Part shown: in pieces, positions 32,225 through 46,326 of the stretch
Layout of the letters: every line of letters begins with the position of its first letter
Numbering within the stretch: position 1 is the first letter of the stretch
Source: Polyangium spumosum
GTDB taxonomy: Bacteria; Myxococcota_A; Polyangia; Polyangiales; Polyangiaceae
Assembly (NCBI RefSeq): GCF_009649845.1
Contig: NZ_WJIE01000002.1
Coordinates: 868,001-932,000 of the forward strand
Reading direction: 5' to 3'
DNA: 64,000 nt
Program-made: the position numbers and the translations under genes
Notes under the pieces: model-generated
What the model was told of the DNA's origin: nothing
The model's input: the letters and a program-made list of their open reading frames with translations, nothing else
Databases searched by the model: none

Positions 32225-32830
32225 TCAGCGCAGGATCCCCTCCACCTTCGATAACGAGAGCATCCCCTGCGCCACCGTCTGCCCGCGCACCTCGACCTCT
32301 GCCTCGAAATGCTGCACGTCCGCGCCCTCGCGGATGAGCCGCACCTCATAGCTGAGCACGTCCCCCGGGAAAACGTGGCGCAGGAAGCGGAGCTGGCTCG
32401 CGCCGAGCGCGCCCGCGCGCGTGTGACCGGCCATCGTGATCGCGGCCAGGATGTCCTCGCCGAGGCCCGCCGCAAAGCCCGGTTCGAGGCGGTATCCCAC
32501 GTCGGCGTTGCGCAGCGCCGTCACGAGATCGGCCGGGTTTCGACCGATTGCCTCGAGATCGCGCTGCACGGCCACGAAGATCTGCAGGAGGTTCGCCGCT
32601 TGCACGATGCCTTCGAGCACGAGCGCCCGCGGAAGGACGGGCGGCGTCGGCAGCTCTGCCGAGAAAAACGGCTCGTTCACGCTCACCGCGCGCGCCGCGT
32701 GGAGGGTCGGGCGCGGTGCGCGCGAATACGCTTCGATCCGATCCACGAGGAGGAGCGGCGGGCGCTGCGGCAGGAGGAGCAGCACGACAGCCGCGCCGAG
32801 AGGGAGTGCGTCCGTTTTCGTCTGGCTCAT
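32225..32830 (-). CDS. FabZ-like hotdog protein lacking the catalytic His
   Basis: 201 residues from ATG 32830. The order of elements is that of 3-hydroxyacyl-ACP dehydratase FabZ: PPLLLVDRIEAYSRAPRPTL at the start, then the block LPTPPVLPRALVLEGIVQAANLL, and late in the protein GASQLRFLRHVFPGDVLSYE, which is the family's FRxPVxPGD segment. The usual HFPGxPxxPG is not present: the stretch before PTPPV reads FFSAE, so the catalytic His appears replaced while the Glu of LEG is retained. Dehydratase activity is doubtful; an acyl-binding or thioesterase-like role in fatty acid or secondary metabolism is possible. Divergent from bpt. Confidence 0.75.
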   Translation of the reverse strand: MSQTKTDALPLGAAVVLLLLPQRPPLLLVDRIEAYSRAPRPTLHAARAVSVNEPFFSAELPTPPVLPRALVLEGIVQAANLLQIFVAVQRDLEAIGRNPADLVTALRNADVGYRLEPGFAAGLGEDILAAITMAGHTRAGALGASQLRFLRHVFPGDVLSYEVRLIREGADVQHFEAEVEVRGQTVAQGMLSLSKVEGILR

Positions 32831-33056
32831 GCTCTTCGCGACTATCGCACTTTTTCTCCCCGGGCAAAAGCCTCGAACACGCGCCGGGAAAGCTCGTCGA
32901 GGTCGTCGCCGCGGCCGGGCGGAGCGGGGTCGACGAGGCTCGTGGTGCGGTGGAGCCCCGCCGAGGCGAGATCGCTGGGCGGGCGGGCTCGTGTGCCGCG
33001 CCTCTGGTGAAGCGCTCGCCATCCGTGCGAGACTGCCGCGGAACCCGACTGCGTCC

Positions 33057-33800
33057 ATGGCTCGCCTCATCCAGCACATCGTCGAACCGCCGCGCGCTTG
33101 CTCGTACATCCCGCCGGAGCGCGCATCGCTCGAACACCACATCCTGCTCGACGTCGACGCCGACGAGCTCGAGGCGCTGCTCGAGCGTGGCTTCCGCCGC
33201 TTCGGCCCCGATTACTTCCGACCCGTCTGCCCGTCCTGCACGGCGTGCGTGCCCACGCGTATCCTCACGAGCGAGTTCAAGCCGAGCCGCAGCCAGCGCC
33301 GCGCCCGCAACCGCGGCGCCGAGCTGCGCGTCGTCGTGGGGCCGCCGCGCGTGGACGAGGACAGGCTCGCGCTTTATCACGCCTGGCACGGCGATCGGGA
33401 GCGCGCGCGGGAATGGACGCCGGGCAAGCTGAACTCGCGCGACTATTTCTATCAATTCGCCTTCCCGCACCCGTCCGCGCGCGAGGTCGCGTATTACGAC
33501 GACGAGGCGGGCGGGAGGCTCGTGGCGATCGGCATCTGCGACGAGACGCCGCGCGCCTGGAGCGCGGTGTATTGTTTTTACGATCCCGCGTATGCCTGGC
33601 GCTCGCCCGGCGTGGGCAACGTGCTCACGGTCGTGGACATCGCCCGCGCGCAGGGCAAACCGTACGTCTACCTCGGGTATCGCGTCGCGGCTTGCCCGTC
33701 CTTGCGTTACAAGTCGACCTTCCATCCGCAGGAGATCCTGCCCCGATTGCCCGAGGATGGAGAGCCGCCGCGCTGGGTCCGGGTGGACGATCAGGGATAG
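33057..33800 (+). CDS. bpt: Aspartate/glutamate leucyltransferase (N-end rule)
   Basis: 247 residues, the usual size for Bpt. It moves Leu from leucyl-tRNA to N-terminal Asp or Glu and so marks proteins for ClpAP/ClpS. Family features: the N-terminal Cys-rich block CSYIPPERASLEHHI and FRPVCPSCTACVPTRI (Cys15, 58, 61, 64), then QRRARNRGAELRVVVGPPRV, the acyltransferase core YCFYDPAYAWRSPGVGNVL, and the end YLGYRVAACPSLRYKSTFHP. ATG 33057 directly opens MARLIQHIVEPPRACSY. Its last 10 nt overlap the end of the convergent ctaF gene. Confidence 0.93.
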   Translation: MARLIQHIVEPPRACSYIPPERASLEHHILLDVDADELEALLERGFRRFGPDYFRPVCPSCTACVPTRILTSEFKPSRSQRRARNRGAELRVVVGPPRVDEDRLALYHAWHGDRERAREWTPGKLNSRDYFYQFAFPHPSAREVAYYDDEAGGRLVAIGICDETPRAWSAVYCFYDPAYAWRSPGVGNVLTVVDIARAQGKPYVYLGYRVAACPSLRYKSTFHPQEILPRLPEDGEPPRWVRVDDQG

Positions 33801-34111
33801 GGGCGCGCGGCGGGATCGGGCCGCATCGGGAACGTCTTGCGCGTCATGGGATCGGCCACCGTGAGCGTGACGAGCAGGACGATGAACAGGAACGTCAGAA
33901 TGACGATGAGCCTGTTCGCGAAGCGCTGCTCGACGAGGTGCATGAAGATGAACAGCACGACGAACGTCTTCACGACCGAGATCCCGAGCGCGATGACGAG
34001 CTCGGCTTCGCCGAGGCCCACGCGCGAGATCCCGAAGGACAGGAACGTGAGCACGAGCAGGGCGACCCACGAGACGACGAGCTTGGGTGTGGTGACGTGC
34101 GCGCGGATCAT
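33791..34111 (-). CDS. ctaF: Cytochrome c oxidase subunit IV (caa3 type)
   Basis: 106 residues with three membrane spans (VVSWVALLVLTFLSFGI, LVIALGISVVKTFVVLFIFM, IVILTFLFIVLLVTLTV). The central VKTFVVLFIFMHL is the signature of the small CtaF/CyoD-like subunit of caa3 oxidases. Last gene of the act-cta operon, 6 nt after ctaE. It probably stabilises subunits I and III. Confidence 0.88.
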   Translation of the reverse strand: MIRAHVTTPKLVVSWVALLVLTFLSFGISRVGLGEAELVIALGISVVKTFVVLFIFMHLVEQRFANRLIVILTFLFIVLLVTLTVADPMTRKTFPMRPDPAARPYP

Positions 34112-34117
34112 GTCGCC

Positions 34118-34727
34118 TCAATCCGTGAGGTAAAAGAGGGGCCAGAGGAAAATCCAGACGACGTCGACGAGGTGCCAGTAAAGGCCGACATTCTCGACGG
34201 CGACGTTGCGATGGGCGCCGTATCTGCCCTTCCAGCAGAGCACGCCCACCGCGGCGAGCATGATCATGCCGGCGATCACGTGCAGGCCGTGCAAGCCGGT
34301 CATGAACCAGTAGAGCGTGTAACCCATGACCACGCCGCCCGGCGGCTGATCGAGGAACGAATATGCCCCGGCGGGGAGCGCGTTCTCGTGGATGTGATGG
34401 GTGTACTCGATCCCCTTGACCACGAGGAAGACGGCGCCGAACAGGGTCGACACGGCGAGCAGCCCGGCGGCGAGGCGGGATTTGCCTTCGCGGACGAAAT
34501 GGACCGCGAGGGCCACCGTGAAGCTCGAGGTGATGAGCACGACCGTGTTCGTCGTCCCGAGCGCCACGCTGTTGTGGTGGAGCGCCTGGACAAACTCCTC
34601 CGGGTAGATCCCGCGGTAATACGCGTACGCCGCGAAGAGGGCCCCGAAGAGCAGCGTCTCGCTGCCCAGGAACATCCACATCCCGAGCCGCGCGGCGTGG
34701 TCCTGCTTCTCGAGGGTCTCGAATTGC

Positions 34728-34750
<23 letters not shown>
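34118..34750 (-). CDS. ctaE: Cytochrome c oxidase subunit III
   Basis: 210 residues, five membrane spans, the short form of subunit III found in bacterial caa3 oxidases. Typical stretches: RLGMWMFLGSETLLFGALFA, NTVVLITSSFTVALAV, YTLYWFMTGLHGLHVIAGM and VGLYWHLVDVVWIFLWPLFY. Its ATG lies 23 nt inside the end of ctaD, so the two are translationally linked. Confidence 0.93.
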
Positions 34751-36391
<1,641 letters not shown>

Positions 36392-36395
<4 letters not shown>

Positions 36396-37483
36396 TGCCT
36401 TCCCTCCCGCGTCTCCGGAACGTCGACCGTGCCCCAGGGCGCCTCGGCGCCGGGCTTCGGGCGCACGTCACGCAGGCTCTTCATGAGCTCGATGATGGCG
36501 CTCGTCTCGGCCGGTCGAATCTGGCCGAGGTAACTCGGCATGATGCGCTGATACCCCGCGTGAATCCGGGCGAGCGGATCCATCATCGACTCGGTGATGT
36601 ACGCCTCGTCGACCCTCGTGTTGCCCCCGCCCTCGAGCGGGATCGTGGTGCCATAGAGGCCCGCCCAGGTGGGCCCGAGGTGCGGCGTGCCGTCGAGGGT
36701 ATGGCACCGCAGGCAGCCGTGCTGCGCCGCGGCGAGTTCGCCCTGACGAACCATACTCACAGGCTCCGCGGGCGCGTAGTCGAGGACGGCGGACGGGCGC
36801 AGGTCGACGGGGCCCGCCACGTCCGGCCCCGGCGCCTCGCCTTGCAGCCACCGCTCGTACTCCTCCGGGGGCAGCGCGATGACCTCGCCCCACATGGTCG
36901 AATGGCTGACGCCGCAATACTCCGTGCACAGGATGTCGTACCGGCCCGGCTCCTTGACCTCGAACCAGAGCGTGCTCAGGCGTCCCGGGAGGGCGTCCTG
37001 CTTCAGCCGGAAATCCGGGACGTAGAAGCTGTGAATGACGTCACGCGAGGTCAGGATCAGCTTCACGGGCCGCCCCGCGGGAACGTAGAGCGTCGAGATG
37101 GTGCTCGCGCCCTGCGGATAGGCGAATTTCCACATCCATTGTTTGCCCGTGACGTAGATCTCGAGCGCGTTCTCCGGCGGGACGCGGATGGCCATGAATT
37201 GCCAGAAGCCGATCACCCACCAGCTGATGAACATGCCGAAGAGGGCGACCACGACCACGGCCTCGAGCCATATCGCGTGCGTCGCCCCGAGGACACGCCG
37301 CGAGGGATCCTTCTGGACGGCCGTGCGACGATAGCGGAACAGGAAAAACCCGCCGACGAGGGTCACCAGCAAGGCGCCCCCCATCGTCGCGATGATGACG
37401 AAATAGTGGAGCTTGTCGATGTCGTCGGCGATGGTGGAGGCCTGCCGCGGCAAGAACAGGATGGTACGGAGCAGCTCGTTCAT
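36392..37483 (-). CDS. ctaC: Cytochrome c oxidase subunit II fused to cytochrome c (caa3)
   Basis: 363 residues from ATG 37483, which overlaps the sco stop (ATGA). Two N-terminal spans (about 28-50 and 72-92) are followed by the CuA domain: His151 (VIHSFYVPDF), then CTEYCGVSHSTM with Cys186, Cys190, His194 and Met197. A covalent haem domain follows (GCLRCHTLDGTPHLGPTWAG, haem Cys257/Cys260/His261, and a late RIMPSYLGQI Met ligand). The fused cytochrome accepts electrons, here most likely from ActE or directly from alternative complex III. No lipobox is seen. Confidence 0.95.
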
Positions 37484-38298
37484 CGGGGCCCACCCCCTCG
37501 TCCCCGGCGCCGATCGCGGCGCCACAACATGCCCAGGGTCGTTCCGACCGTGCAGAGAATCAGGAGCGATCCAATGCGGAGAAACCCGCTGATGTACGGC
37601 CCGTACCGACGGGTGGCCGGGTCGTAGCGATAACAGGTGACGAGCACGCGATCGACGATCGTGCCGACCTTGCCCGCCGCGGCCTCGACGATGGCGAGCC
37701 GGAGATCCCTCGAGGAGGGCTCGAGCCCGTAGAGGTACCGCGAAATGCGCCCGTCCGGCGCGAGCACCGTGACAACCGCCGGATGCGCATACTGGTCGGT
37801 CGAAGAATCGTACCCATAACGGAAGCCCACGGCGTCCGCCACGGCGCGCGTCGCTTCGGCCGTCCCGACGAGGAACCGGAGGCTCCCCGGGCTCGCGCCG
37901 AGCTTATGGGCGAGCGCGTCCCTGCGCTTCGCGGCGTCGGTCTCGGTGTCCTCGGGGTCGATGCTGACCGTGACGAGCCGATAATCCTGCCCGGGCGTAT
38001 ACCCCGCCTCCTCGAGGCCCTTCGCCACGCCCGTGAGCAGGAGCGGGCACAACATCGGGCAACGGTAATACGCGAGCACGAGGATCACGGGCACGTCCCC
38101 CGCGAGGAGCTCGCCCGTCGTCACCGATTCCCCGCGCTCGCCGCGCAGGACGATATCACGCGGGACGAAGCCTCCGAGGCGCTCGTCGACGTCCGCCTCG
38201 CGCGCGGCCATGGGGAGAGCGCGCGTCTCCTCCGCGGCGACAGCCGGCGCGAGCGAGAGCGTCATGGAGAGGGCGAGGGCCCAGGCCAATCGCCTCAC
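37480..38298 (-). CDS. sco: SCO1/SenC copper chaperone for the oxidase
   Basis: 272 residues from GTG 38298, which overlaps the preceding gene's stop (GTGA). N-terminal signal/anchor (LAWALALSMTLSLAPAVAA), thioredoxin fold with CPMLC (Cys81, Cys85) in LAYYRCPMLCPLLL, and His173 (YAHPAVVTVLAPDG). These are the three copper ligands of Sco proteins that assemble CuA in subunit II. Unlike many Sco proteins it has a C-terminal membrane span (FLRIGSLLILCTVGTTLGML). It sits directly upstream of ctaC, its target. Confidence 0.93.
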   Translation of the reverse strand: MRRLAWALALSMTLSLAPAVAAEETRALPMAAREADVDERLGGFVPRDIVLRGERGESVTTGELLAGDVPVILVLAYYRCPMLCPLLLTGVAKGLEEAGYTPGQDYRLVTVSIDPEDTETDAAKRRDALAHKLGASPGSLRFLVGTAEATRAVADAVGFRYGYDSSTDQYAHPAVVTVLAPDGRISRYLYGLEPSSRDLRLAIVEAAAGKVGTIVDRVLVTCYRYDPATRRYGPYISGFLRIGSLLILCTVGTTLGMLWRRDRRRGRGGGPR

Positions 38299-38684
38299 CG
38301 GCCACCCCCTGCCGCGCCATTCACGACGAGATCCATGGCCACGTCGATCGGGACCCGCACCTTCGCGCGGTCCTCGCCCACCCATCCAAACTGCTCCATG
38401 GATTGACGTTTCTCGAGGTGGACGATCTGCCCACGGCCGAGGTTCGTGAAGAGCTCCTCGTGCACGTTCGAGCGCTCCTGGATGGGACCGAGGTTTTTCT
38501 CGGGATAAACCCCGGACGGCCGGAGGGCGGCCTCGCGCGAGCGCTGAATGCCATAGGAGACCCCCGAGAGCACGAGGGAGAACACGATGGAGCCGACGAG
38601 GGCGAACATGATCAGGCGCGGCGGGAGGACGTCCTCCTCCTGCTTGACGGATCCATGGCGCTCGGTCTTGTCGGGGTGGCTCAT
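38295..38684 (-). CDS. Small one-span membrane protein of the act-cta operon, uncharacterised
   Basis: 129 residues from ATG 38684, 1 nt after actF and overlapping sco by 4 nt. A charged N terminus (HPDKTERHGSVKQEEDVLPP) is followed by a single membrane span (LIMFALVGSIVFSLVLSGVSYGI) and a periplasmic tail ending VRVPIDVAMDLVVNGAAGG. I do not recognise a named family, although a short span protein with a VPIDxAMDLL-type end is often seen at this place in such clusters. It may be a linker or assembly subunit between alternative complex III and the oxidase. Function is inferred from position only. Confidence 0.7.
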   Translation of the reverse strand: MSHPDKTERHGSVKQEEDVLPPRLIMFALVGSIVFSLVLSGVSYGIQRSREAALRPSGVYPEKNLGPIQERSNVHEELFTNLGRGQIVHLEKRQSMEQFGWVGEDRAKVRVPIDVAMDLVVNGAAGGGR

Positions 38685-38685
38685 G

Positions 38686-39870
38686 TCAAATGCTCCCGTA
38701 CCGGAATGCCGCATCGAGGGACGGGTCGTTTTTCGGGACGATCGATCGGCCGCGCAGGCGGAACGTGCCGAAGGCGAGCGCCGCCCCGCCGACGCAGACG
38801 AGCGCAGCCACGTCGAGCCAATGCACGACGGGCCCCTCGGCGCGCACGGAGGGCATGACGAGCCATTCCATGTCGACCCAGTGCGTGATCAGGATCCACG
38901 CCGCGATCGGCGCGAGGGTGCTCGGCTGCTGCTTCAAGCGATAGGGCAAGAGCGCGAAGAACGGGATCACGAAGCGGCCGGCCGCGAGGAAGATGCTCAT
39001 GGGGGCGAACTCGCCCGCCATGCGCGGCGCATAGAAGCTCGCCTCGTGGGGCTTGTCCGTGATCCAGATCAAAAAGAACTGGAAGAACGCGATGTAGGCC
39101 CAGAAGATGGTGAACGCGAGCATGAGCCGCCCGAGCGCGTAATAATGCGAGCTGCCGATCCGGGTGAGCATGCCCGAGCGCTGCAGTCCATACGTGAGGA
39201 GCACGACGAGCGAGATCGCCCCCACGAAGCCGCCGGCGAACCAGTACACCCCGAACATGGTCGAATACCAGGTGGGGGTCAGGGACATGAGCCAGTCGAA
39301 GCTCGCGAACGTGAACGCGAGCGCGACCGGCGGGAGCCCGAGCGCCGAGAGGGCGCGGAACCGGGTCTTGTCCGTGGCCGCGGGGGCCACGTCCCCGCGC
39401 AGCGACCAGCGCCGGAGGAAATACGAGACGCCCAGCCAGATGCCGAAATACACGAACGCGCGTACGAAAAACGACGGCGTATTGAGGTAGGGCAGCTTGT
39501 GCTGGACGAGCCTCTGGGCCTCGTGCTCGGCGAGGGTGTCGGGGGACGTCCAGGGGTAAATCGCGCCGACGCCGACGGCGATGGGGATGAACCCGATGAC
39601 GGCGAGCGGCAGGACGCCAGTGATGCCCTCGATGACGCGGCGGAGGGCGACGGGCCATTTCGCGTCCATCGCGTGGACGATCATCAGGAAGATAAGCGCG
39701 CCGATCACGAGGGAGACGAGCCACGCATAGGCCGAGAGGTACGCGTAGAATGCGTCCCGCCCATGGGCGGCGCCGCCCACGAGCAGCGCAATGGCGCCCA
39801 CGGCGAAGGCGATGGCGCCCCCCACGATGAGCCGACCTCCGCCGGTGAACACGCTGGGTTCGGAATTCAT
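38686..39870 (-). CDS. actF: Alternative complex III subunit F (NrfD/PsrC-like quinol oxidoreductase)
   Basis: 394 residues, about ten membrane spans. Similar to ActC in fold but shorter; typical stretches are FASFDWLMSLTPTWYSTMFG, LGRLMLAFTIFWAYIAFFQF, LIWITDKPHEASFY and THWVDMEWLVMPSV. It is the second large membrane subunit of alternative complex III, which oxidises menaquinol or ubiquinol and passes electrons to cytochrome c. ATGA overlap with actE. The usual quinone site of ACIII lies in ActC, and ActF probably helps in proton movement. Confidence 0.92.
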   Translation of the reverse strand: MNSEPSVFTGGGRLIVGGAIAFAVGAIALLVGGAAHGRDAFYAYLSAYAWLVSLVIGALIFLMIVHAMDAKWPVALRRVIEGITGVLPLAVIGFIPIAVGVGAIYPWTSPDTLAEHEAQRLVQHKLPYLNTPSFFVRAFVYFGIWLGVSYFLRRWSLRGDVAPAATDKTRFRALSALGLPPVALAFTFASFDWLMSLTPTWYSTMFGVYWFAGGFVGAISLVVLLTYGLQRSGMLTRIGSSHYYALGRLMLAFTIFWAYIAFFQFFLIWITDKPHEASFYAPRMAGEFAPMSIFLAAGRFVIPFFALLPYRLKQQPSTLAPIAAWILITHWVDMEWLVMPSVRAEGPVVHWLDVAALVCVGGAALAFGTFRLRGRSIVPKNDPSLDAAFRYGSI

Positions 39871-40481
39871 CGAAGCTCCTTTTGCATCCGCGCGCGGACG
39901 GGCTCGGGCAAGGTGTCGACGGCGACGCCGTTCGCCTGGAGTTGGAGCGCGCGCACGTAGGCGACGACGGACCAGCGGTCCTCGACCCCGAGCTCCTGCG
40001 AATAGGTGGGCATGAGCCCATAGCCCTGGGCGATCGCCTGGTAGATTCGACCCACGGGGAAATCGAGGACGGGCGCCGCGACCAGGCTCGGCGGCTTGCG
40101 GAGCTCCATGTTGTGCGCGACGACGCTCACGCCGTCCCCGCCCACGCCGTGGCAGGGCGCGCAGAAGACCTCGAAGCGCTTTCGGCCGACCTCCAGCATG
40201 GGCTTCGAAAGCGGGACGGGGATGGCCTCGACATACTTGCCGTCCACCATTCCGGTCCTGAGCTCGGGCGGGCCGAGCACGCGCTCGCGCGGGACGGTCC
40301 CCGGGGGAGGCTCACGCATGACGCGTCGATCCTCGAAGAACGGAGCCTCCTCGTAGTACTCGTAATGCGCCTGGTTCACCATGCGCTCGAAATCGCGCTC
40401 GGTGCCCGAGTTGTTGCAGCTCGCGAGGGCCGGCAACGCCGCGAGGACGGACAAGGGAGCGAGGACGGGAATGGATTTCAC
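39867..40481 (-). CDS. actE: Alternative complex III subunit E, monohaem cytochrome c lipoprotein
   Basis: 204 residues from GTG 40481 (GAGAGGAG upstream; overlap GTGA with actD). Lipobox ALASC with Cys22. Haem motif CAPCH (Cys107, Cys110, His111) in FEVFCAPCHGVGGDG and probable axial Met157 in QGYGLMPTYSQEL. The C terminus VAYVRALQLQANGVAV is typical. It is the likely exit cytochrome of ACIII toward the caa3 oxidase. Confidence 0.93.
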   Translation of the reverse strand: MKSIPVLAPLSVLAALPALASCNNSGTERDFERMVNQAHYEYYEEAPFFEDRRVMREPPPGTVPRERVLGPPELRTGMVDGKYVEAIPVPLSKPMLEVGRKRFEVFCAPCHGVGGDGVSVVAHNMELRKPPSLVAAPVLDFPVGRIYQAIAQGYGLMPTYSQELGVEDRWSVVAYVRALQLQANGVAVDTLPEPVRARMQKELR

Positions 40482-41074
40482 GGCTCCTCTCCCTCCATGC
40501 GATGCTCTCGCCCGTACATCTCGGCCTCGGTCGCCGGACGCGCCCCGAATGCGTCGACGTGGCTCGCGCCGAGCTCCGTGAGCTTGCGCGCGGTCGCCTC
40601 GCGGTCGAAGGCGGGATCGAGGTCCGATATGGCCAGGAAAAACTTGTCGATGCTGGCGCGCTCGAAGCCGTGCACCTCGAAGATGGGCTGCCAGAGGGCC
40701 GGCAGGCCCGACCAGACGGCGAGGATGACGCACGCCGAGAGCGCCGAGAGGAGCACGGCCATCTCGAAGGTCGCGGGGACGAACGCGGGCGCCGCGTGCG
40801 CAGGCCTGCCGCCCGAATTCAGGGGGTAATCGACGGCGTTCGTCCACCATTGCACGAGGTAGGCCGCCGCCGCCCCCGCGATGGCGAAGGGGAAGACCAC
40901 GAATGCGATGCGGGAGCGGCCCTGTCCGATCGCCCTCTCGAGCTCGAGCAGCGGGTACGGCGTATACCCTTCGAGCCTGCGGTACCCCGCCTTGCGGAGC
41001 TCGTGGGCCGCCCGGATGACCTCTTCGGGCGTGTCGAACGCGCCCACGATCCCGCCCTGTAGCGTCCTCCTCAT
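40478..41074 (-). CDS. actD: Alternative complex III subunit D (DUF3341)
   Basis: 198 residues. The N-terminal soluble part has GGIVGAFDTPEEVIRAAHEL and GYRRLEGYTPYPL, the DUF3341 signature. Two membrane spans follow (IAFVVFPFAIAGAAAAYLV and FEMAVLLSALSACVILAVWS), then a soluble tail with FERASIDKFFLAISDLDPAF. Structural subunit of ACIII linking the peripheral and membrane parts. One nt separates it from actC. Confidence 0.93.
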   Translation of the reverse strand: MRRTLQGGIVGAFDTPEEVIRAAHELRKAGYRRLEGYTPYPLLELERAIGQGRSRIAFVVFPFAIAGAAAAYLVQWWTNAVDYPLNSGGRPAHAAPAFVPATFEMAVLLSALSACVILAVWSGLPALWQPIFEVHGFERASIDKFFLAISDLDPAFDREATARKLTELGASHVDAFGARPATEAEMYGREHRMEGEEP

Positions 41075-41075
41075 T

Positions 41076-42425
41076 TCAATGTCCCTCCTCGTGCGAGAGC
41101 TCGTGCTTGAGCTCCTTCACCTCGGCGAGCGGAATGAAGGGGACGAACCGCAAGAAGAGCAGGAAGAGCAGCAGGAAGAACCCCATGGTGCCGAGGAAAA
41201 TGGCCCAGTCGACCGGGCTCGGGACGAACACGTCCCAGGCCGAGGGCAGGTAATCGCGCTGCAGGCCCATGACGATGATCACGAAGCGCTCGGCCCACAT
41301 GCCGACGTTGACGAGGAGCGAGACGAACCAGAGGACGGCGAGGCTGCTCCGCGCCTTGCTGGACCAGAAGACCTGCGGGATGACCGAATTGCAGATCATC
41401 ATCGTCCAGAAGATCCAGGCCCAGGGCCCGAAGGGGCGCGCCTCGAAGAACTGGTAGATCTCGTATTCGTCGCCGCTGTACCACGCCATGAAGAACTCGA
41501 GGATGTACGAGTACGTGACGACCCAGCTCGTCACGAGGACCATCTTGGCGAGGTTGTCGAGGTGCCTCTTCGTGATGACGTTCTCCAGGCGGAACAGGCT
41601 CCTGACGGGGATCACCAGGGTGAGCACCATGGCGAACCCGGAGAAGATCGCGCCCGCGACGAAGAACGGCGGGAAAATGGTGGAGTGCCAGCCGGGCACG
41701 AGCGTGATCGCGAAGTCCGAGCTCACGATCGAGTGCACGGAGAGCACGAGCGGCGTCGATAAACCCGCGAGCAGGCCATAAACCACACGGTAATGGCGGT
41801 AGGAGCTCGACGCGCCGGTGAAGCCGAGCGCGAAGATGCCATAGATCATCCGCTTCGCCCGGGTCGGAGCGCGATCCCGCATGGCCGCGAGGTCGGGGAT
41901 GAGGCCCGTGTACCAGAAGACGAGCGAGACCGTGAAATAGGTCGAGATGGCCGCAGCGTCCCAGGGGAGCGCGCTCTTGAATTGCGGCCACACGTCCATC
42001 GTGGAGGGATACGGGAAAATCCAGTAGGCGAGCCAGGGCCGCCCGAGGTGCAGGACCGGGAACAGGGCGGCCTGGAGGACGGCGAAGAGCGTCATCGCCT
42101 CGGCGAACCGGTTGATGCTGGTGCGCCATTTCTGCTCGAAGAGCAGGAGCACGGCCGAGATGAAGGTGCCCGCGTGGCCGATACCGACCCACCAGACGAA
42201 ATTGATGATGCCGAACCCCCAGCCGACCGGGATGTTGTTCCCCCACATCCCGATGCCGTACATCACGGTGAGCGTGATCCCGGCGAACAACGACAACGTG
42301 CCGAGGATGGCGACGAGGAAGCCGATTTTCCCGAGCTTTCTCCACGGCCGCCAGGCGGTCGAGAGGAGCTGGTCGGAGAGCTCGGCGTCCGTGGGGCGCC
42401 CGATGAGGACCGGCTCCGTGGCCAT
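41076..42425 (-). CDS. actC: Alternative complex III subunit C (NrfD-like quinol-binding membrane subunit)
   Basis: 449 residues, about ten membrane spans of the NrfD/PolysulfREDuctase family. Characteristic stretches: [53 protein letters not shown] and [20 protein letters not shown]. This subunit carries the quinol site next to the 3Fe-4S cluster of ActB. Co-encoded with 1-nt gaps on both sides. Confidence 0.94.
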   Translation of the reverse strand: MATEPVLIGRPTDAELSDQLLSTAWRPWRKLGKIGFLVAILGTLSLFAGITLTVMYGIGMWGNNIPVGWGFGIINFVWWVGIGHAGTFISAVLLLFEQKWRTSINRFAEAMTLFAVLQAALFPVLHLGRPWLAYWIFPYPSTMDVWPQFKSALPWDAAAISTYFTVSLVFWYTGLIPDLAAMRDRAPTRAKRMIYGIFALGFTGASSSYRHYRVVYGLLAGLSTPLVLSVHSIVSSDFAITLVPGWHSTIFPPFFVAGAIFSGFAMVLTLVIPVRSLFRLENVITKRHLDNLAKMVLVTSWVVTYSYILEFFMAWYSGDEYEIYQFFEARPFGPWAWIFWTMMICNSVIPQVFWSSKARSSLAVLWFVSLLVNVGMWAERFVIIVMGLQRDYLPSAWDVFVPSPVDWAIFLGTMGFFLLLFLLFLRFVPFIPLAEVKELKHELSHEEGH

Positions 42426-42426
42426 T

Positions 42427-45471
<3,045 letters not shown>

Positions 45472-45481
45472 AGGTGCTCTC

Positions 45482-46129
45482 CTATCGATGGCAGGCGGTG
45501 CAGGTGGTGATGCTTCGAACGCCGTATTCGCGTACCAGGTACGGCCCGAGGGCAGATTGATCGGCGGACACCCAGGTCATGTCGGTGATGCGGTCGAGCG
45601 GCCGGACGAACCTCTCCGGCTGCCTGTGGCATTCGAGGCACCACTGCATGCTCAGATCGGCGACCTGGTAGACGCGGCCCATCTCGTCGACGCGGCCATG
45701 GCAAGTGACGCACCCGACGCCCTTGTTCACGTGGATCGCGTGATTGAAATAGACGTAGTCGGGGACGTCGTGGACACGGTTCCACGGGATGGGCATGCCG
45801 GAGAAGTAGCTCCGCCGGACGGGCTCGAGCATGGGGCTCTGGTTCCAGACCTGGTTGTGACAACCCATGCAGAGGTCGGTCGAGGGGATGCCGGCCGTGG
45901 CGGATACGGTCGCCTCTTTATGGCAGTAGAGGCAATCGATACCGTCGTCCTGTACGTGGTGCCGGTGGTCGAACTCGACGGGCTGATCGATCTGATCGAG
46001 CTGCCGCCTCCAGTTCGGCGTGCGCACCCAGATCATGGGCGCGGCGACGAGCGCGCCCACGCCGCCGACGAGGCCGAGGAGCGCGATCCGGAAGGCCGTA
46101 TTGGTCCAGGGACGAAAGAGTGCCGCCAT
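45482..46129 (-). CDS. actA: Alternative complex III subunit A, pentahaem cytochrome c
   Basis: 215 residues from ATG 46129. One N-terminal span (about 11-31) and five CxxCH sites: CLYCH (66-70), CMGCH (87-91), CVTCH (140-144), CLECH (164-168) and CTACH (210-214). Typical stretches are FDHRHHVQDDGIDCLYCHKE and FNHAIHVNKGVGC. First gene of the 12-gene act-cta operon; 10 nt precede actB. The ~197-bp interval upstream (46130-46326) must hold the operon promoter, but I see no clear sigma-70 elements in it. Confidence 0.95.
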   Translation of the reverse strand: MAALFRPWTNTAFRIALLGLVGGVGALVAAPMIWVRTPNWRRQLDQIDQPVEFDHRHHVQDDGIDCLYCHKEATVSATAGIPSTDLCMGCHNQVWNQSPMLEPVRRSYFSGMPIPWNRVHDVPDYVYFNHAIHVNKGVGCVTCHGRVDEMGRVYQVADLSMQWCLECHRQPERFVRPLDRITDMTWVSADQSALGPYLVREYGVRSITTCTACHR

Positions 46130-46326
46130 CTCGTGCCTTCTCGGACGTCCGCACGGCGTGTGCGCCGCGGGCCCATCCAGCAGCATTCGATGCAAGCCGC
46201 GTGGCAGCGTTGCTGGCCCGGGCAAACAGCCGGCCGCCAGGGAGCCGGAAAGCAGGCGAGCGGAGATGAGCGGAGATGCGGGCGGGTGGGGCGAACGGAG
46301 CCCCCGAGGGAAAAGCCCTAATGCAC

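Noticed and set aside
46130-46326. A clear sigma-70 promoter for the act-cta operon
   Set aside because: The interval must contain one, but no convincing -35/-10 pair could be found by eye on the minus strand.
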